Origin: an uncultured Paraprevotella sp.
GTDB lineage: Bacteria; Bacteroidota; Bacteroidia; Bacteroidales; Bacteroidaceae
DNA length: 64,000 nucleotides
Assembly: GCA_910586505.1 (NCBI GenBank)
Contig: CAJUGV010000003.1
Location: forward strand, 191,541-255,540
Direction: 5' to 3'
Shown: one piece after another, positions 33,775 to 42,778 of the stretch
Layout of the letters: each line of letters starts with the position of its first letter
Position numbering within the stretch: the first letter of the stretch is position 1
The notes under the pieces: model-generated
Told to the model about the DNA's origin: nothing
The model's database searches: none
Seen by the model: the letters and a program-made list of their open reading frames with translations, nothing else
Translations under genes and position numbers: made by a program

Positions 33775-36120
33775 ATGCAGAAAAATTTGGTAATCGTGGA
33801 GTCTCCAGCCAAAGCCAAAACAATTGAGAAGTTTTTGGGAGCAGACTACAAAGTATTATCTAGCTACGGACATATACGTGACTTGAAGAAAAAAGAGTTT
33901 AGTATTGACACGACAAGTTTTACACCACAATACGAAATACCTTCTGAAAAAACCAAACTGGTAAACGAACTGAAAGCGGAAGCCAAGAACGTTGATACGG
34001 TTTGGCTAGCTTCCGATGAGGACCGTGAAGGAGAAGCCATTTCATGGCATCTGTATGAAGTATTGGGACTCAAGCCGACACAAACCAAACGTATTGTATT
34101 TCACGAAATTACCAAACCAGCTATTCTGCAGGCTATAGAACATCCCAGGGCCATTGACCTAAACCTTGTCAATGCACAACAAGCACGCCGTGTACTAGAC
34201 CGCATCGTGGGATTCAAACTCTCGCCGGTACTCTGGAAGAAAGTGAAACCTGCTCTTTCGGCAGGCCGCGTACAGAGTGTGGCCGTACGCTTGATCGTGG
34301 AACGTGAACGTGAAATCCAGCAGTTTAAAAGTGAAGAAAGCTATCGTGTAGTAGCACTTTTCACTTTGCCCGACACCCCAAACGGTACGGAAATCAAAGC
34401 CGAACTGAACCAACGTTTTAAGAATAAAGAAGAGGCAAACCGCTTTTTGGAAAGTTGCAAGGACGCATCTTTCACGATACGCGACATTACGACCCGCCCC
34501 CAAAAACGTGTACCTGCCGCTCCTTTTACCACCTCGACTCTACAACAGGAGGCAGCTCATAAACTTGGATTCACCGTGGCACAGACCATGATGATAGCCC
34601 AAAGGCTATATGAATCGGGACGCATTACCTATATGCGTACCGACTCTGTCAATCTATCTTCACTCTGCATCAATGCCAGTACGACCGTCATTAAAGAACT
34701 AATGGGGGAACGTTACGTGAAAAGCCGCCAGTTCCATACCAAAACCAAAGGGGCGCAAGAAGCTCACGAGGCCATACGTCCGACCTACATGGAACAAACA
34801 AACATAGAAGGCACACCACAAGAACGCCGTCTGTACGACTTGATATGGAAACGTACCGTGGCTTCACAAATGGCCGATGCCGAACTGGAAAAAACGACTG
34901 CCAACATTCAGATAAGCGGACAGGATGTGACGTTTGTAGCTACAGGTGAAGTCATAAAATTTGATGGTTTCCTGAAAGTATACCGCGAAAGTTTCGATGA
35001 AGAGGCGGAAAATGAAAATGCGGAAGGCAACCTGCTTCCTCCATTGGAAACCGGCCAGCAACTGGAGCGCAAGGAGATACAGGCCTTACAGCGATTCACC
35101 CAACATCCTCCACGCTACAATGAAGCCAGTCTCGTCAAAAAATTAGAAGAGTTGGGAATCGGCCGTCCCTCTACCTATGCACCGACCATTAGTACCATAC
35201 AACAACGTGAATATGTAACAAAAGGTGACAAAAACGGTGAAGAAAAAGAACTGCTCACTTTCACTCTAAAAGACAATATAGTAGAAAGACAAAGCAAACA
35301 GGTTGTCATCGGAGCAGAAAGAGGCAAACTCATCCCGACCGACGTGGGAACAGTGGTAAACGATTTTCTTCTGCAGTATTTCCCCGAAATTATGGACTAC
35401 AATTTTACGGCCGAAGTCGAAAAGAGATTTGACGACATTGCGGAAGGGAATACCGAATGGACGCAAATGATGAAAGACTTCTACAGTAGTTTCGAACCAG
35501 AAGTGGAAAAAACCCTCAACGCCAAATCCGAACATAAAGTAGGTGAACGCCTGTTGGGTAACGATCCGCAGAGCGGAAGACCTGTATTTGTCAAAATAGG
35601 ACGTTTCGGACCCGTGGTACAGATAGGAACTGCAGAAGACGAACAGAAACCACGGTTCGCCCAAATGAAAAGCGAACAGAGCCTGGAAACTATCACATTA
35701 GAAGAAGCCTTAGAGCTGTTCAAACTACCACGTAACCTCGGGAACTACGAGGATATGACTGTTACCATCGGCACCGGACGCTTCGGACCATACATATTGC
35801 ACAATAAAAAGTATGTATCTCTACCCAAAAATTACGACCCAATGAGCGTCACGCTTGAAGAAGCCGTTGATCTCATCAACGAAAAACGGAAGGTCGAAGT
35901 AGAACGCCACATAAAAACTTTCGAAAAAGAACCGGAACTCGAAGTTCTCAACGGACGTTATGGCCCTTACATCACTTACAAAGGCAATAACTATCGCTTA
36001 CCCAAGACTTTAAGCGAACGAGCTAAGGAACTAACCTTGGAGGAGTGTATGACCGTAGTCAAAGAACAGAACGAAAAGCCTAAAACGACCCGCAAAAGAA
36101 CTTATAGCAGAAAGAAATGA
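33775..36120 (+). CDS. topA: DNA topoisomerase I
   Basis: Type IA topoisomerase (781 residues) that relaxes negative supercoils. The TOPRIM domain shows VIVESPAKAKTIEKFLG (Glu) and SDEDREGEAISWH (DxDxE); the active tyrosine is in ITYMRTDSVNLS (near residue 288). The C-terminus has no tetracysteine zinc fingers; instead it has three glycine-rich repeats (IGRFGPVVQIG, TGRFGPYILHNKKYVSLP, NGRYGPYITYKGNNYRLP) and a basic tail. A -7-like TACTTTTG lies at 33739-33746. The stop overlaps the aroK start (ATGA), making a topA-aroK-speA-argB run. Confidence 0.97.
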   Translation: MQKNLVIVESPAKAKTIEKFLGADYKVLSSYGHIRDLKKKEFSIDTTSFTPQYEIPSEKTKLVNELKAEAKNVDTVWLASDEDREGEAISWHLYEVLGLKPTQTKRIVFHEITKPAILQAIEHPRAIDLNLVNAQQARRVLDRIVGFKLSPVLWKKVKPALSAGRVQSVAVRLIVEREREIQQFKSEESYRVVALFTLPDTPNGTEIKAELNQRFKNKEEANRFLESCKDASFTIRDITTRPQKRVPAAPFTTSTLQQEAAHKLGFTVAQTMMIAQRLYESGRITYMRTDSVNLSSLCINASTTVIKELMGERYVKSRQFHTKTKGAQEAHEAIRPTYMEQTNIEGTPQERRLYDLIWKRTVASQMADAELEKTTANIQISGQDVTFVATGEVIKFDGFLKVYRESFDEEAENENAEGNLLPPLETGQQLERKEIQALQRFTQHPPRYNEASLVKKLEELGIGRPSTYAPTISTIQQREYVTKGDKNGEEKELLTFTLKDNIVERQSKQVVIGAERGKLIPTDVGTVVNDFLLQYFPEIMDYNFTAEVEKRFDDIAEGNTEWTQMMKDFYSSFEPEVEKTLNAKSEHKVGERLLGNDPQSGRPVFVKIGRFGPVVQIGTAEDEQKPRFAQMKSEQSLETITLEEALELFKLPRNLGNYEDMTVTIGTGRFGPYILHNKKYVSLPKNYDPMSVTLEEAVDLINEKRKVEVERHIKTFEKEPELEVLNGRYGPYITYKGNNYRLPKTLSERAKELTLEECMTVVKEQNEKPKTTRKRTYSRKK

Positions 36121-36644
36121 CACGCATTATCCTAATCGGTTACATGGGAGCCGGAAAGACTACCGTAGGAAAAGTGTTGTCGCAAAGCCTGAACCTTCCA
36201 TTTTATGACCTAGACTGGTACATAGAGGAACGTTACCGCCGCACTGTAGCCGACATATTTGCCCAAGAGGGGGAAAGCGGATTCCGTGAAATAGAACGGA
36301 AAATGTTACACGAAGTAACCGAATTCGAGGATGTTATCATATCTTGCGGAGGGGGAACTCCTTGCTTTTTCGACAATATGGAATATATGAACAGAAAAGC
36401 ACAGACCGTGTATCTAAAAGCTTCACCAGATGTGCTGTACCAACACCTGAAGATTGGAAAAGTAGAACGTCCATTGTTAAAGAACAAAACGGAAGCTGAG
36501 ATGAAACAATATATATGCAATTCTCTTATCCAACGGGAACCATTCTACAGCCAAGCAAAATATACATTAGATGTAAACCTATTAGAAAACTACGATAAGA
36601 TAAAGGACTCCGTCCGTATGCTTCGTGAATTATTAAACCTATAA
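36117..36644 (+). CDS. aroK: Shikimate kinase
   Basis: Phosphorylates shikimate, the step before AroA (1007-2254). The 175-residue P-loop protein has the Walker A LIGYMGAGKTTVGK (residues 6-19), the shikimate-binding DLDWYIEERYRRTVADIFAQEGESGFREIE and ISCGGGTP, and RPLL in the lid region. It overlaps the topA stop by four bases, so it is translated by coupling, and is followed six bases later by speA. Confidence 0.97.
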   Translation: MTRIILIGYMGAGKTTVGKVLSQSLNLPFYDLDWYIEERYRRTVADIFAQEGESGFREIERKMLHEVTEFEDVIISCGGGTPCFFDNMEYMNRKAQTVYLKASPDVLYQHLKIGKVERPLLKNKTEAEMKQYICNSLIQREPFYSQAKYTLDVNLLENYDKIKDSVRMLRELLNL

Positions 36645-36650
36645 AGACCA

Positions 36651-38543
36651 ATGAGAAAATGGCGTATTGAAGACTCCGAAGAACTGTACAACATCAACGG
36701 ATGGGGGGTCAACTATTTTGGTATTAACGAAAAAGGACATGTTTACGTCACTCCTAGAAAAGACAGCGTAAAAGTGGACCTGAGAGAACTGATGGATGAA
36801 CTGGCGATCCGCGACATGTCCGCTCCAGTACTGGTTCGTTTTCCCGACATTCTGGATAACCGGATTGAAAAAACCAGCAACTGCTTCAAGAAAGCTTCCG
36901 ATGAATACGACTACAAAGGAGAAAACTTTATCATCTACCCCATTAAGGTGAACCAAATTCGTCCGGTAGTGGAGGAAGTAATCAGTCACGGCAAAAAATT
37001 CAATTTAGGTCTTGAGGCCGGTTCGAAACCGGAGTTGCATGCTGTCATAGCTGTCAATACAGATTCTTCCTCTCCTATCATTTGCAACGGATACAAAGAT
37101 CACAACTACATAGAATTGGCTTTGTTGTCACAGAAAATGGGCAAACGCATATTCTTAGTAGTAGAAAAGTTGAACGAACTGAATATCATCTACGACATTG
37201 CCAAAAAACTCAATGTAAGACCCAATATCGGTATACGCATCAAGTTAGCCTCATCAGGAAGCGGGAAATGGGAAGAAAGCGGAGGCGATGCCAGTAAGTT
37301 CGGACTAACTTCCAGCGAACTACTCGAAGCTCTCGACATTCTGGAAGCCAAAGATATGAAAGATTGCCTGAAGCTCATTCATTTCCATATCGGTAGCCAG
37401 ATAACCAAAATACGCCGCATACAAACCGCTTTGCGCGAAGCCTCTCAATTCTACATACAGCTTCACAAACTAGGCTATGATGTAGAGTTTGTGGACTGCG
37501 GCGGGGGCCTTGGAGTAGATTACGACGGCACACGTTCCAGCAATAGCGAAAGTTCAGTAAACTATTCCATTCAGGAATATGTAAACGACTGTATCTCTAC
37601 ATTTGTAGATGCAGCTAACAAAAACAACCTACCGCATCCAAACCTGATTACGGAAAGCGGACGTTCTCTATCTGCTCATCATTCAGTGCTCATCATGCAA
37701 GTATTGGAAACGGCTTCTCTACCCCGTATGAACGAAAACTTCGAACCGTCATCCGATGCTCATCCGTTGGTAAAAGACATGTATGAGATCTGGGATAACC
37801 TGAATCCGCGTACGCTATTGGAAAGTTGGCATGACGCCCAGCTCGTAAGAGAAGAGTCTTTGGATCTGTTCAGTCACGGTATCGTAGATTTGCGCACCCG
37901 AGCTGACATCGAAAGCATGTATTGGAGCGTTACCCGTGAAGTCAATATGCTGGCACAGACCCAGAAACACATCCCCGAGGAACTGATTGTATTGGACAAG
38001 TTATTGGCTGACAAATATTTTTGCAACTTTTCACTCTTCCAAAGCCTCCCTGATACATGGGCTATAGATCAGTTGTTCCCCATTATGCCAATACAGCGAC
38101 TGGACGAACGACCGAACACACATGCTACGCTTCAAGATATCACTTGTGACTCAGATGGAAAGATTGTCAACTTCGTTACAAGCGGCCATGTTTCACACAG
38201 TTTACCGGTACACACACTTAAAAAAGGAGAAAATTATTATCTTGCCGTATTCCTTGTCGGAGCGTATCAAGAAATCTTAGGGGATATGCATAACCTCTTT
38301 GGTGATACAAACGCCGTACATGTATCCGTCACAGATACAGGCTACAACATTGATCAAATTATAGACGGTGAAACCGTCGCAGAAGTGTTGGAATATGTTC
38401 AATACGAACCCAAAAAACTGGTGCGCCGTCTAGAGATATGGGTGTCTAAATCCATACAGAGCGGAAAAATCTCACTTGAAGAAGGTAAGGAATTTCTGAG
38501 CAACTACCGCTCCGGACTTTATGGATACACTTATTTGGAATAA
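36651..38543 (+). CDS. speA: Biosynthetic arginine decarboxylase
   Basis: PLP enzyme (630 residues) that makes agmatine from arginine, the entry to spermidine synthesis in Bacteroidetes. Alanine-racemase-fold motifs: IYPIKVNQIRPVVEEV (Schiff-base Lys, about residue 102), GLEAGSKPEL, LIHFHIGSQ and VDCGGGLGVDYDG (phosphate-binding loop). Length and the SpeA-type C-terminus match the family. It lies between aroK (6-bp gap) and argB (2-bp gap), so arginine use and synthesis genes share a transcript. Confidence 0.97.
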   Translation: MRKWRIEDSEELYNINGWGVNYFGINEKGHVYVTPRKDSVKVDLRELMDELAIRDMSAPVLVRFPDILDNRIEKTSNCFKKASDEYDYKGENFIIYPIKVNQIRPVVEEVISHGKKFNLGLEAGSKPELHAVIAVNTDSSSPIICNGYKDHNYIELALLSQKMGKRIFLVVEKLNELNIIYDIAKKLNVRPNIGIRIKLASSGSGKWEESGGDASKFGLTSSELLEALDILEAKDMKDCLKLIHFHIGSQITKIRRIQTALREASQFYIQLHKLGYDVEFVDCGGGLGVDYDGTRSSNSESSVNYSIQEYVNDCISTFVDAANKNNLPHPNLITESGRSLSAHHSVLIMQVLETASLPRMNENFEPSSDAHPLVKDMYEIWDNLNPRTLLESWHDAQLVREESLDLFSHGIVDLRTRADIESMYWSVTREVNMLAQTQKHIPEELIVLDKLLADKYFCNFSLFQSLPDTWAIDQLFPIMPIQRLDERPNTHATLQDITCDSDGKIVNFVTSGHVSHSLPVHTLKKGENYYLAVFLVGAYQEILGDMHNLFGDTNAVHVSVTDTGYNIDQIIDGETVAEVLEYVQYEPKKLVRRLEIWVSKSIQSGKISLEEGKEFLSNYRSGLYGYTYLE

Positions 38544-38545
38544 AT

Positions 38546-39319
38546 ATGAAAGAGAAACTCACCATCATAAAAGTCGGTGGAAAAATTGTGGAAGAAGAAG
38601 CATCACTCCACAAATTACTGACCGATTTCGCAGCCATCGAAGGTTACAAAATTCTAGTACATGGCGGAGGACGCTCTGCTACCAAGATTGCAGCCGCACT
38701 TGGTATAGAAAGTCGGATGGTCAATGGACGAAGAATAACAGATGCTGACATGCTCAACGTGGCAACAATGGTGTACGGAGGACTTGTAAACAAAAATATA
38801 GTGGTACGGCTTCAGAGTAAAGGAATCAACGCATTGGGACTGACCGGAGCCGATATAAACATCATCCGCTCACATAAACGTCCAGTGAAAGATGTAGACT
38901 ACGGCTTCGTAGGAGATGTAGAGCAGGTAAACGGCACACTCTTAGCCGACCTGATTCACAAAGGTATTGTTCCTGTTATATCTCCCCTAACACATGACGG
39001 AAACGGGCAACTCCTAAACACCAACGCCGACACCATAGCCGGAGAAACAGCCAAAGCCATGGCCGACACTTTCAATATCACTTTAATGTTCTGCTTCGAA
39101 AAAAAGGGCGTACTTAAAGATTCAGAAAACGATGAAAGCCTTATTCCCCACATCAATGAAGCTGAGTTCAAACAATACATAAGAGACGGGATCATACAAG
39201 GCGGAATGATTCCCAAACTGGAGAATTCTTTTGAAGCTATACATGCCGGAGTAAGCAAAGTTGTCATCACATCAGCCACAGCTATTGACGGCGGATCCGG
39301 CACTATTATAGAACAATAG
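38546..39319 (+). CDS. argB: Acetylglutamate kinase
   Basis: Phosphorylates N-acetylglutamate (or N-succinylglutamate, which some Bacteroidetes use) in arginine synthesis. The 257-residue amino-acid-kinase-fold protein has IIKVGGKIVEEE, LVHGGGRSATKIA, GLTGADINII and NADTIAGETAKAMA. It shares a near-continuous operon with speA, two bases upstream, linking arginine formation to its decarboxylation. A terminator follows at 39349. The substrate, acetyl versus succinyl, cannot be told from what I see. Confidence 0.95.
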   Translation: MKEKLTIIKVGGKIVEEEASLHKLLTDFAAIEGYKILVHGGGRSATKIAAALGIESRMVNGRRITDADMLNVATMVYGGLVNKNIVVRLQSKGINALGLTGADINIIRSHKRPVKDVDYGFVGDVEQVNGTLLADLIHKGIVPVISPLTHDGNGQLLNTNADTIAGETAKAMADTFNITLMFCFEKKGVLKDSENDESLIPHINEAEFKQYIRDGIIQGGMIPKLENSFEAIHAGVSKVVITSATAIDGGSGTIIEQ

Positions 39320-39348
39320 ACGGAGAACGAAAAAAAAATCAAAAAAAA

Positions 39349-39389
39349 CGGCGGGTAGATGTAACTTTTCAAACATCTGCCCGTCTTTA
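39349..39389 (+). terminator. Terminator after argB
   Basis: CGGGTAGATGT (39352-39362) pairs with ACATCTGCCCG (39373-39383) with one G-T pair, a 10-base loop and TTTATT after it. Confidence 0.75.
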
Positions 39390-39399
39390 TTACAGAGAG

Positions 39400-39909
39400 A
39401 TGAGAGAAATCAGTTTTCAGAACGATATATTACCGCTAAAGGACAAACTCTACAGGTTGGCTCTTCGAATTACATTCGATACAGCTGAAGCCGAAGATAT
39501 CGTTCAGGATACATTGATTAAAGTGTGGAACAAGCGCAACGAATGGCCGCAACTGAATTCTATTGAGGCCTATTGCATAACTATTTGCAGAAACCTCTCA
39601 CTGGACAGATGCGAGAAAAAGGTATCTCAGCATATTGTTTGGAACGAGAATCTGCATAATCATCCAGACACCTCAAATCCCCACGATAGCCTTACGGTTA
39701 ACGAAGGAATTAGACTTCTTCAGAAACTTCTGAAAGAACTACCTCAACCCCAACAGGACATCGTTCAGCTGAGAGAAATAGAAGGTAAAACCTATAAAGA
39801 AATTGCAACGATTCTGGCACTAAGTGAAGAACAGGTAAAAGTCTACTTGTTTCGTGCTCGGCAGCGAATCAGACAAAAGTACACAGAAATACAAGAATAT
39901 GGACTATAA
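39400..39909 (+). CDS. ECF-type RNA polymerase sigma factor
   Basis: A 169-residue extracytoplasmic-function sigma factor. Region 2 is visible at residues 10-60 (LYRLALRITFDTAEAEDIVQDTLIKVWNKRNEWPQ) and region 4 at 110-160 (LPQPQQDIVQLREIEGKTYKEIATILALSEEQVKVYLFRARQRIRQKY). It starts 11 bp after the argB terminator and its end overlaps the next gene, which encodes a single-pass membrane protein likely to be its anti-sigma partner. No TonB or FecR-like gene follows, so it is not the common iron/glycan-uptake type. Confidence 0.94.
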   Translation: MREISFQNDILPLKDKLYRLALRITFDTAEAEDIVQDTLIKVWNKRNEWPQLNSIEAYCITICRNLSLDRCEKKVSQHIVWNENLHNHPDTSNPHDSLTVNEGIRLLQKLLKELPQPQQDIVQLREIEGKTYKEIATILALSEEQVKVYLFRARQRIRQKYTEIQEYGL

Positions 39910-40411
39910 GTACATAGAACAACTTCTGGAACGCTATTGGCAATGTGAAACGTCTTTGGAGGAAGAAGCTATATTAAAAGCATTCTTCAATCAAACGAAT
40001 ATACCGGCTCACCTTTTACACTATAAGAAATTGTTTATCAGTGAAAGGATATGGCAGGATATTCGTCTCAACACCTCTTTTGACAAAAAAATACTGGAGC
40101 TAATAGAAAAAGAAGAATCGGTAAAAGCATATAAGACTACATGGAAACATCGTCTAATGCCTTTATACAAAGCTGTAGCTTTAATAGCAATCATTCTCAC
40201 ATTAGGAGATGCGGCGCAAACTTCATTTCACCCAAATGAAACTGTAGAGAATGACTACAACTACGAAAATTACAGAGATTCATACAATGATCCAGAAATG
40301 GCATATAATCAGATCTCAGAAGCCCTGCAAATGGTTTCACAGAGTTTGAATGAGATATCACAAGATACCCTACTGCAGAAACAATTTAAAGATAAACAAA
40401 CCGAGCAATAA
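39899..40411 (+). CDS. Putative membrane anti-sigma factor
   Basis: A 170-residue protein overlapping the sigma factor stop by 11 bases, hence translationally coupled. A cytoplasmic N-terminal region rich in charged helices (residues 1-80, YIEQLLERYWQCETSLEEEAILKAFF) precedes one membrane helix at about 90-107 (LYKAVALIAIILTLGDAA) and a short acidic periplasmic tail. There is no HxxxCxxC zinc anti-sigma motif. I infer anti-sigma function from gene order and topology. I chose the ATG at 39899 because the longer frame from 39854 lies inside the sigma gene. Confidence 0.7.
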   Translation: MDYKYIEQLLERYWQCETSLEEEAILKAFFNQTNIPAHLLHYKKLFISERIWQDIRLNTSFDKKILELIEKEESVKAYKTTWKHRLMPLYKAVALIAIILTLGDAAQTSFHPNETVENDYNYENYRDSYNDPEMAYNQISEALQMVSQSLNEISQDTLLQKQFKDKQTEQ

Positions 40412-40412
40412 A

Positions 40413-40904
40413 ATGAAACGCATTCTTTGGGTATTGTTAATGGTATGTTCAAGTCATACATGGGGACAGGATTTTGCATCAAAATTCATGGAACAATACT
40501 CTGGAAAAGAAATACAATGTCAAACGGTCAGCCCCCTGATGATGGAAAAGCTCATAGACGTTATGCCTCTTACTAATAGTGAAGGAAATGAAAACGTTCA
40601 GGAATATTTGTTTTCCAAGTTGAAAAGTGCCCGTATCGTTACTGTGACTCGTAATTGTGAGAACTTCTTCAATAAAGCAGAAAATCTCATCGAAAAGAAT
40701 AAAAATAGATTCTCACCTTTAATGGAGAGACCAACAGATAAAAACAATAAAATATTTGTTCGTAAACACAACGAAATGATTCGTGAATTGGTCATGCTGA
40801 GTCTAGATACAGAAGACAGGACCTTCACAATAGTCAACTTAACAGGAGATATGAACGATCGGTTTATACAACTCCTATCATCTATAAAATACAAACAAGA
40901 ATAA
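40413..40904 (+). CDS. DUF4252 exported protein
   Basis: A 163-residue secreted protein with a clear signal peptide (residues 1-18, SHTWG-Q). The mature part (FMEQYSGKEIQCQTVSPLMMEKLIDVMP; ARIVTVTRNCENFFNKAENLI; MLSLDTEDRTFTIVNLTGDMNDRFIQLLSSI) matches the Bacteroidetes DUF4252 family pattern as I know it; its function is unknown. It starts one base after the anti-sigma-like gene stop, so the three genes form one cassette, with this protein a likely sensor partner or output. A terminator follows at 41013. Confidence 0.75.
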   Translation: MKRILWVLLMVCSSHTWGQDFASKFMEQYSGKEIQCQTVSPLMMEKLIDVMPLTNSEGNENVQEYLFSKLKSARIVTVTRNCENFFNKAENLIEKNKNRFSPLMERPTDKNNKIFVRKHNEMIRELVMLSLDTEDRTFTIVNLTGDMNDRFIQLLSSIKYKQE

Positions 40905-41012
40905 ATGGAACATTTTATGCTTTTTCTATATAAACAAGTTAGTGCTTAATAAAACGCAATGAAGCTGTGAAGTTTCAATTCTCTCAATTTTTTCATAACA
41001 TACTAACGAAGG

Positions 41013-41046
41013 AAAGAGCTGCCTATGGAGGTAGCTCTTTTTTATT
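41013..41046 (+). terminator. Terminator after the ECF sigma cassette
   Basis: AAAGAGCTGCCT (41013-41024) pairs with AGGTAGCTCTTT (41029-41040) with one G-T pair and a 4-base loop; a T-run follows. Confidence 0.85.
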
Positions 41047-41067
41047 TTTAAGAAATTAGCAAGAAAC

Positions 41068-41098
41068 TTGATTTTCCATAAAGATTATACTACCTTTG
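41068..41098 (+). promoter_or_regulatory. Bacteroides-type promoter of the GH43 gene
   Basis: TTG (41068-41070), a 20-bp spacer and TACCTTTG (41091-41098) lie 37 bp before the ATG. Confidence 0.75.
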
Positions 41099-41135
41099 AG
41101 GTGATTTTCTAACCTATTAATCTGACATTCAAATC

Positions 41136-42170
41136 ATGTTGAAAAAACTCGCAATCGCATTACTAACAGTATGTACCTTGGGAATTACAAATACCCAAGG
41201 ACAGAAAAACAAAACATTCCATCCCAAAGAAGTATGGAACGATACTGAAGGAAATCCCATCAATGCACATGGAGGAGGTATTTTGTATCATAAAGGAACA
41301 TATTATTGGTACGGAGAATATAAAGTGGGCCGAACTATATTGCCTGCTGATGCCACATGGGAACGCTACCGAACTGATGTAACCGGTGTAAGTTGCTATT
41401 CTAGCAAGGACCTACTGAATTGGAAGTTTGAAGGCGTTGCATTGAAAGCCATTACAGAAGACTCCGAAAGCGACATTCATCCCACACAAGTACTTGAACG
41501 TCCCAAAGTCATCTACAATAAGAAAACTGGAAAGTTTGTCATGTGGATGCACATTGACAGCCCAGACTACAGCAAAGCTGAAGCAGGAGTTGCCATCGCT
41601 GACGCCCCAACCGGCCCGTTTACTTATCTGACCGGCTTCCGTCCAAATAACTGTATGAGCCGGGACCAAACCTTGTTTGTAGATGACGACGGTACAGCCT
41701 ATCAATTCTCTTCCTCAGAAGAAAACCAAACCATGCATATCAACCGCCTTACTGAAGATTATACACAAACGGACGGAACTTATGTTCGCCGCTTCATTGG
41801 AATGGCAAGAGAAGCCCCAGCAGTATTCAAACATGGCAAAAAATACTATATGTTGTCTAGCGGTTGTACCGGCTGGGATCCCAACAGTGCACAAATAGCT
41901 GTAGCAGATTCCATTATGGGGGAATGGACTGTACTAGGTGATCCTTGTACAGGCCCTGATGCCGAAAAAACATTCTACGGACAAAGTACACATGTAATTC
42001 CTATACAAGGAAAAAAGAATGCGTATATTGCTTGCTTCGACATGTGGAAAAAGAAAGACTTGCAAGATAGCCGTTATATTTGGTTACCCATGATTCCAAA
42101 CAAACAAACTGATGGTTTTACTATCCCTTGGCATGAGGAATGGAACTTGAATATATTTAAAAAGAAATAA
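41136..42170 (+). CDS. Secreted GH43 glycosidase, exo-beta-1,3-galactanase-like
   Basis: A 344-residue enzyme with a signal peptide (residues 1-22, NTQG-Q) and a five-bladed propeller fold. NPINAHGGGILYHKGTYYWYGE replaces the usual GH43 blade-I AHDP, so the standard catalytic-base Asp is missing. ERPKVIYNKKTGKFVMWMHID, AREAPAVFKH and YGQSTHVIPI match the pattern of base-less GH43 exo-beta-1,3-galactanases, where a Gln is thought to help as base. Arabinogalactan backbone cleavage is therefore the likely role, but subfamily placement is from memory of the motif and not proved. It is monocistronic. Confidence 0.85.
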   Translation: MLKKLAIALLTVCTLGITNTQGQKNKTFHPKEVWNDTEGNPINAHGGGILYHKGTYYWYGEYKVGRTILPADATWERYRTDVTGVSCYSSKDLLNWKFEGVALKAITEDSESDIHPTQVLERPKVIYNKKTGKFVMWMHIDSPDYSKAEAGVAIADAPTGPFTYLTGFRPNNCMSRDQTLFVDDDGTAYQFSSSEENQTMHINRLTEDYTQTDGTYVRRFIGMAREAPAVFKHGKKYYMLSSGCTGWDPNSAQIAVADSIMGEWTVLGDPCTGPDAEKTFYGQSTHVIPIQGKKNAYIACFDMWKKKDLQDSRYIWLPMIPNKQTDGFTIPWHEEWNLNIFKKK

Positions 42171-42190
42171 AATTATAAATATATAAAACA

Positions 42191-42243
42191 ACAACTCTCC
42201 GTCTCATGTCTTATTAGTAATAAACATGCAGCGGAGAGTTTGA
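42191..42243 (+). terminator. Terminator after the GH43 gene
   Basis: AACTCTCCG (42193-42201) and CGGAGAGTT (42232-42240) form the stem; the loop can pair further (CATGT with ACATG). Weak T-tract. Confidence 0.65.
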
Positions 42244-42283
42244 TATTTAAATCAAATAACACTTATCTTTCCTATCAGCCATT

Positions 42284-42778
42284 ATGATAGATGCGAGTTT
42301 TAACATATCGACAGATCAATTATCTCTAACTTTTATAGCCGGTAAACAGAAAAATTTCTTTATTAGACATCAACCCCACATCACAGAAATCATCTATCCG
42401 CCGCAAACCTCATTTGAACAACTTCAACCTTGGTTATTTAAAGTTATAACGGAAGCACTACGTAAACAAGCGAAACTTATACTCCTACCACGTATTCAAG
42501 AACTGGCAGCATTATATGATTTCCACTATTCACGTGTGAACATCAACTCTGCACGCACACGTTGGGGAAGCTGTTCCAATAAAGGACATATCAATCTATC
42601 TCTATATCTTATGATCTTACCACTCAAACTTTCAGACTATGTCTTACTCCATGAACTTTGTCATACCAAAGAGATGAATCACGGTCCGCGGTTCTGGAAT
42701 CTGATGAACCAAGTTACCAAACAGCAGTCTCACCTTCTTAGAAACGAGTTACGGCACTTTCCTTCTCCTTTTCGGTAG
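42284..42778 (+). CDS. YgjP-like metallopeptidase-fold protein
   Basis: A 164-residue cytoplasmic protein of the DUF45/YgjP family, often annotated as M48-type or SprT-like metal-dependent hydrolase. Signature motifs: TRWGSCSNKGHINLSLYLMILPLKLSDYVLLHELCHTKEMNHGPRFW, with zinc-binding HELCH and a downstream His. Homologues include E. coli YgjP; the physiological substrate is uncertain. Its last 41 bases overlap the convergent CPBP gene, so both 3' ends are antisense to each other. Confidence 0.92.
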   Translation: MIDASFNISTDQLSLTFIAGKQKNFFIRHQPHITEIIYPPQTSFEQLQPWLFKVITEALRKQAKLILLPRIQELAALYDFHYSRVNINSARTRWGSCSNKGHINLSLYLMILPLKLSDYVLLHELCHTKEMNHGPRFWNLMNQVTKQQSHLLRNELRHFPSPFR

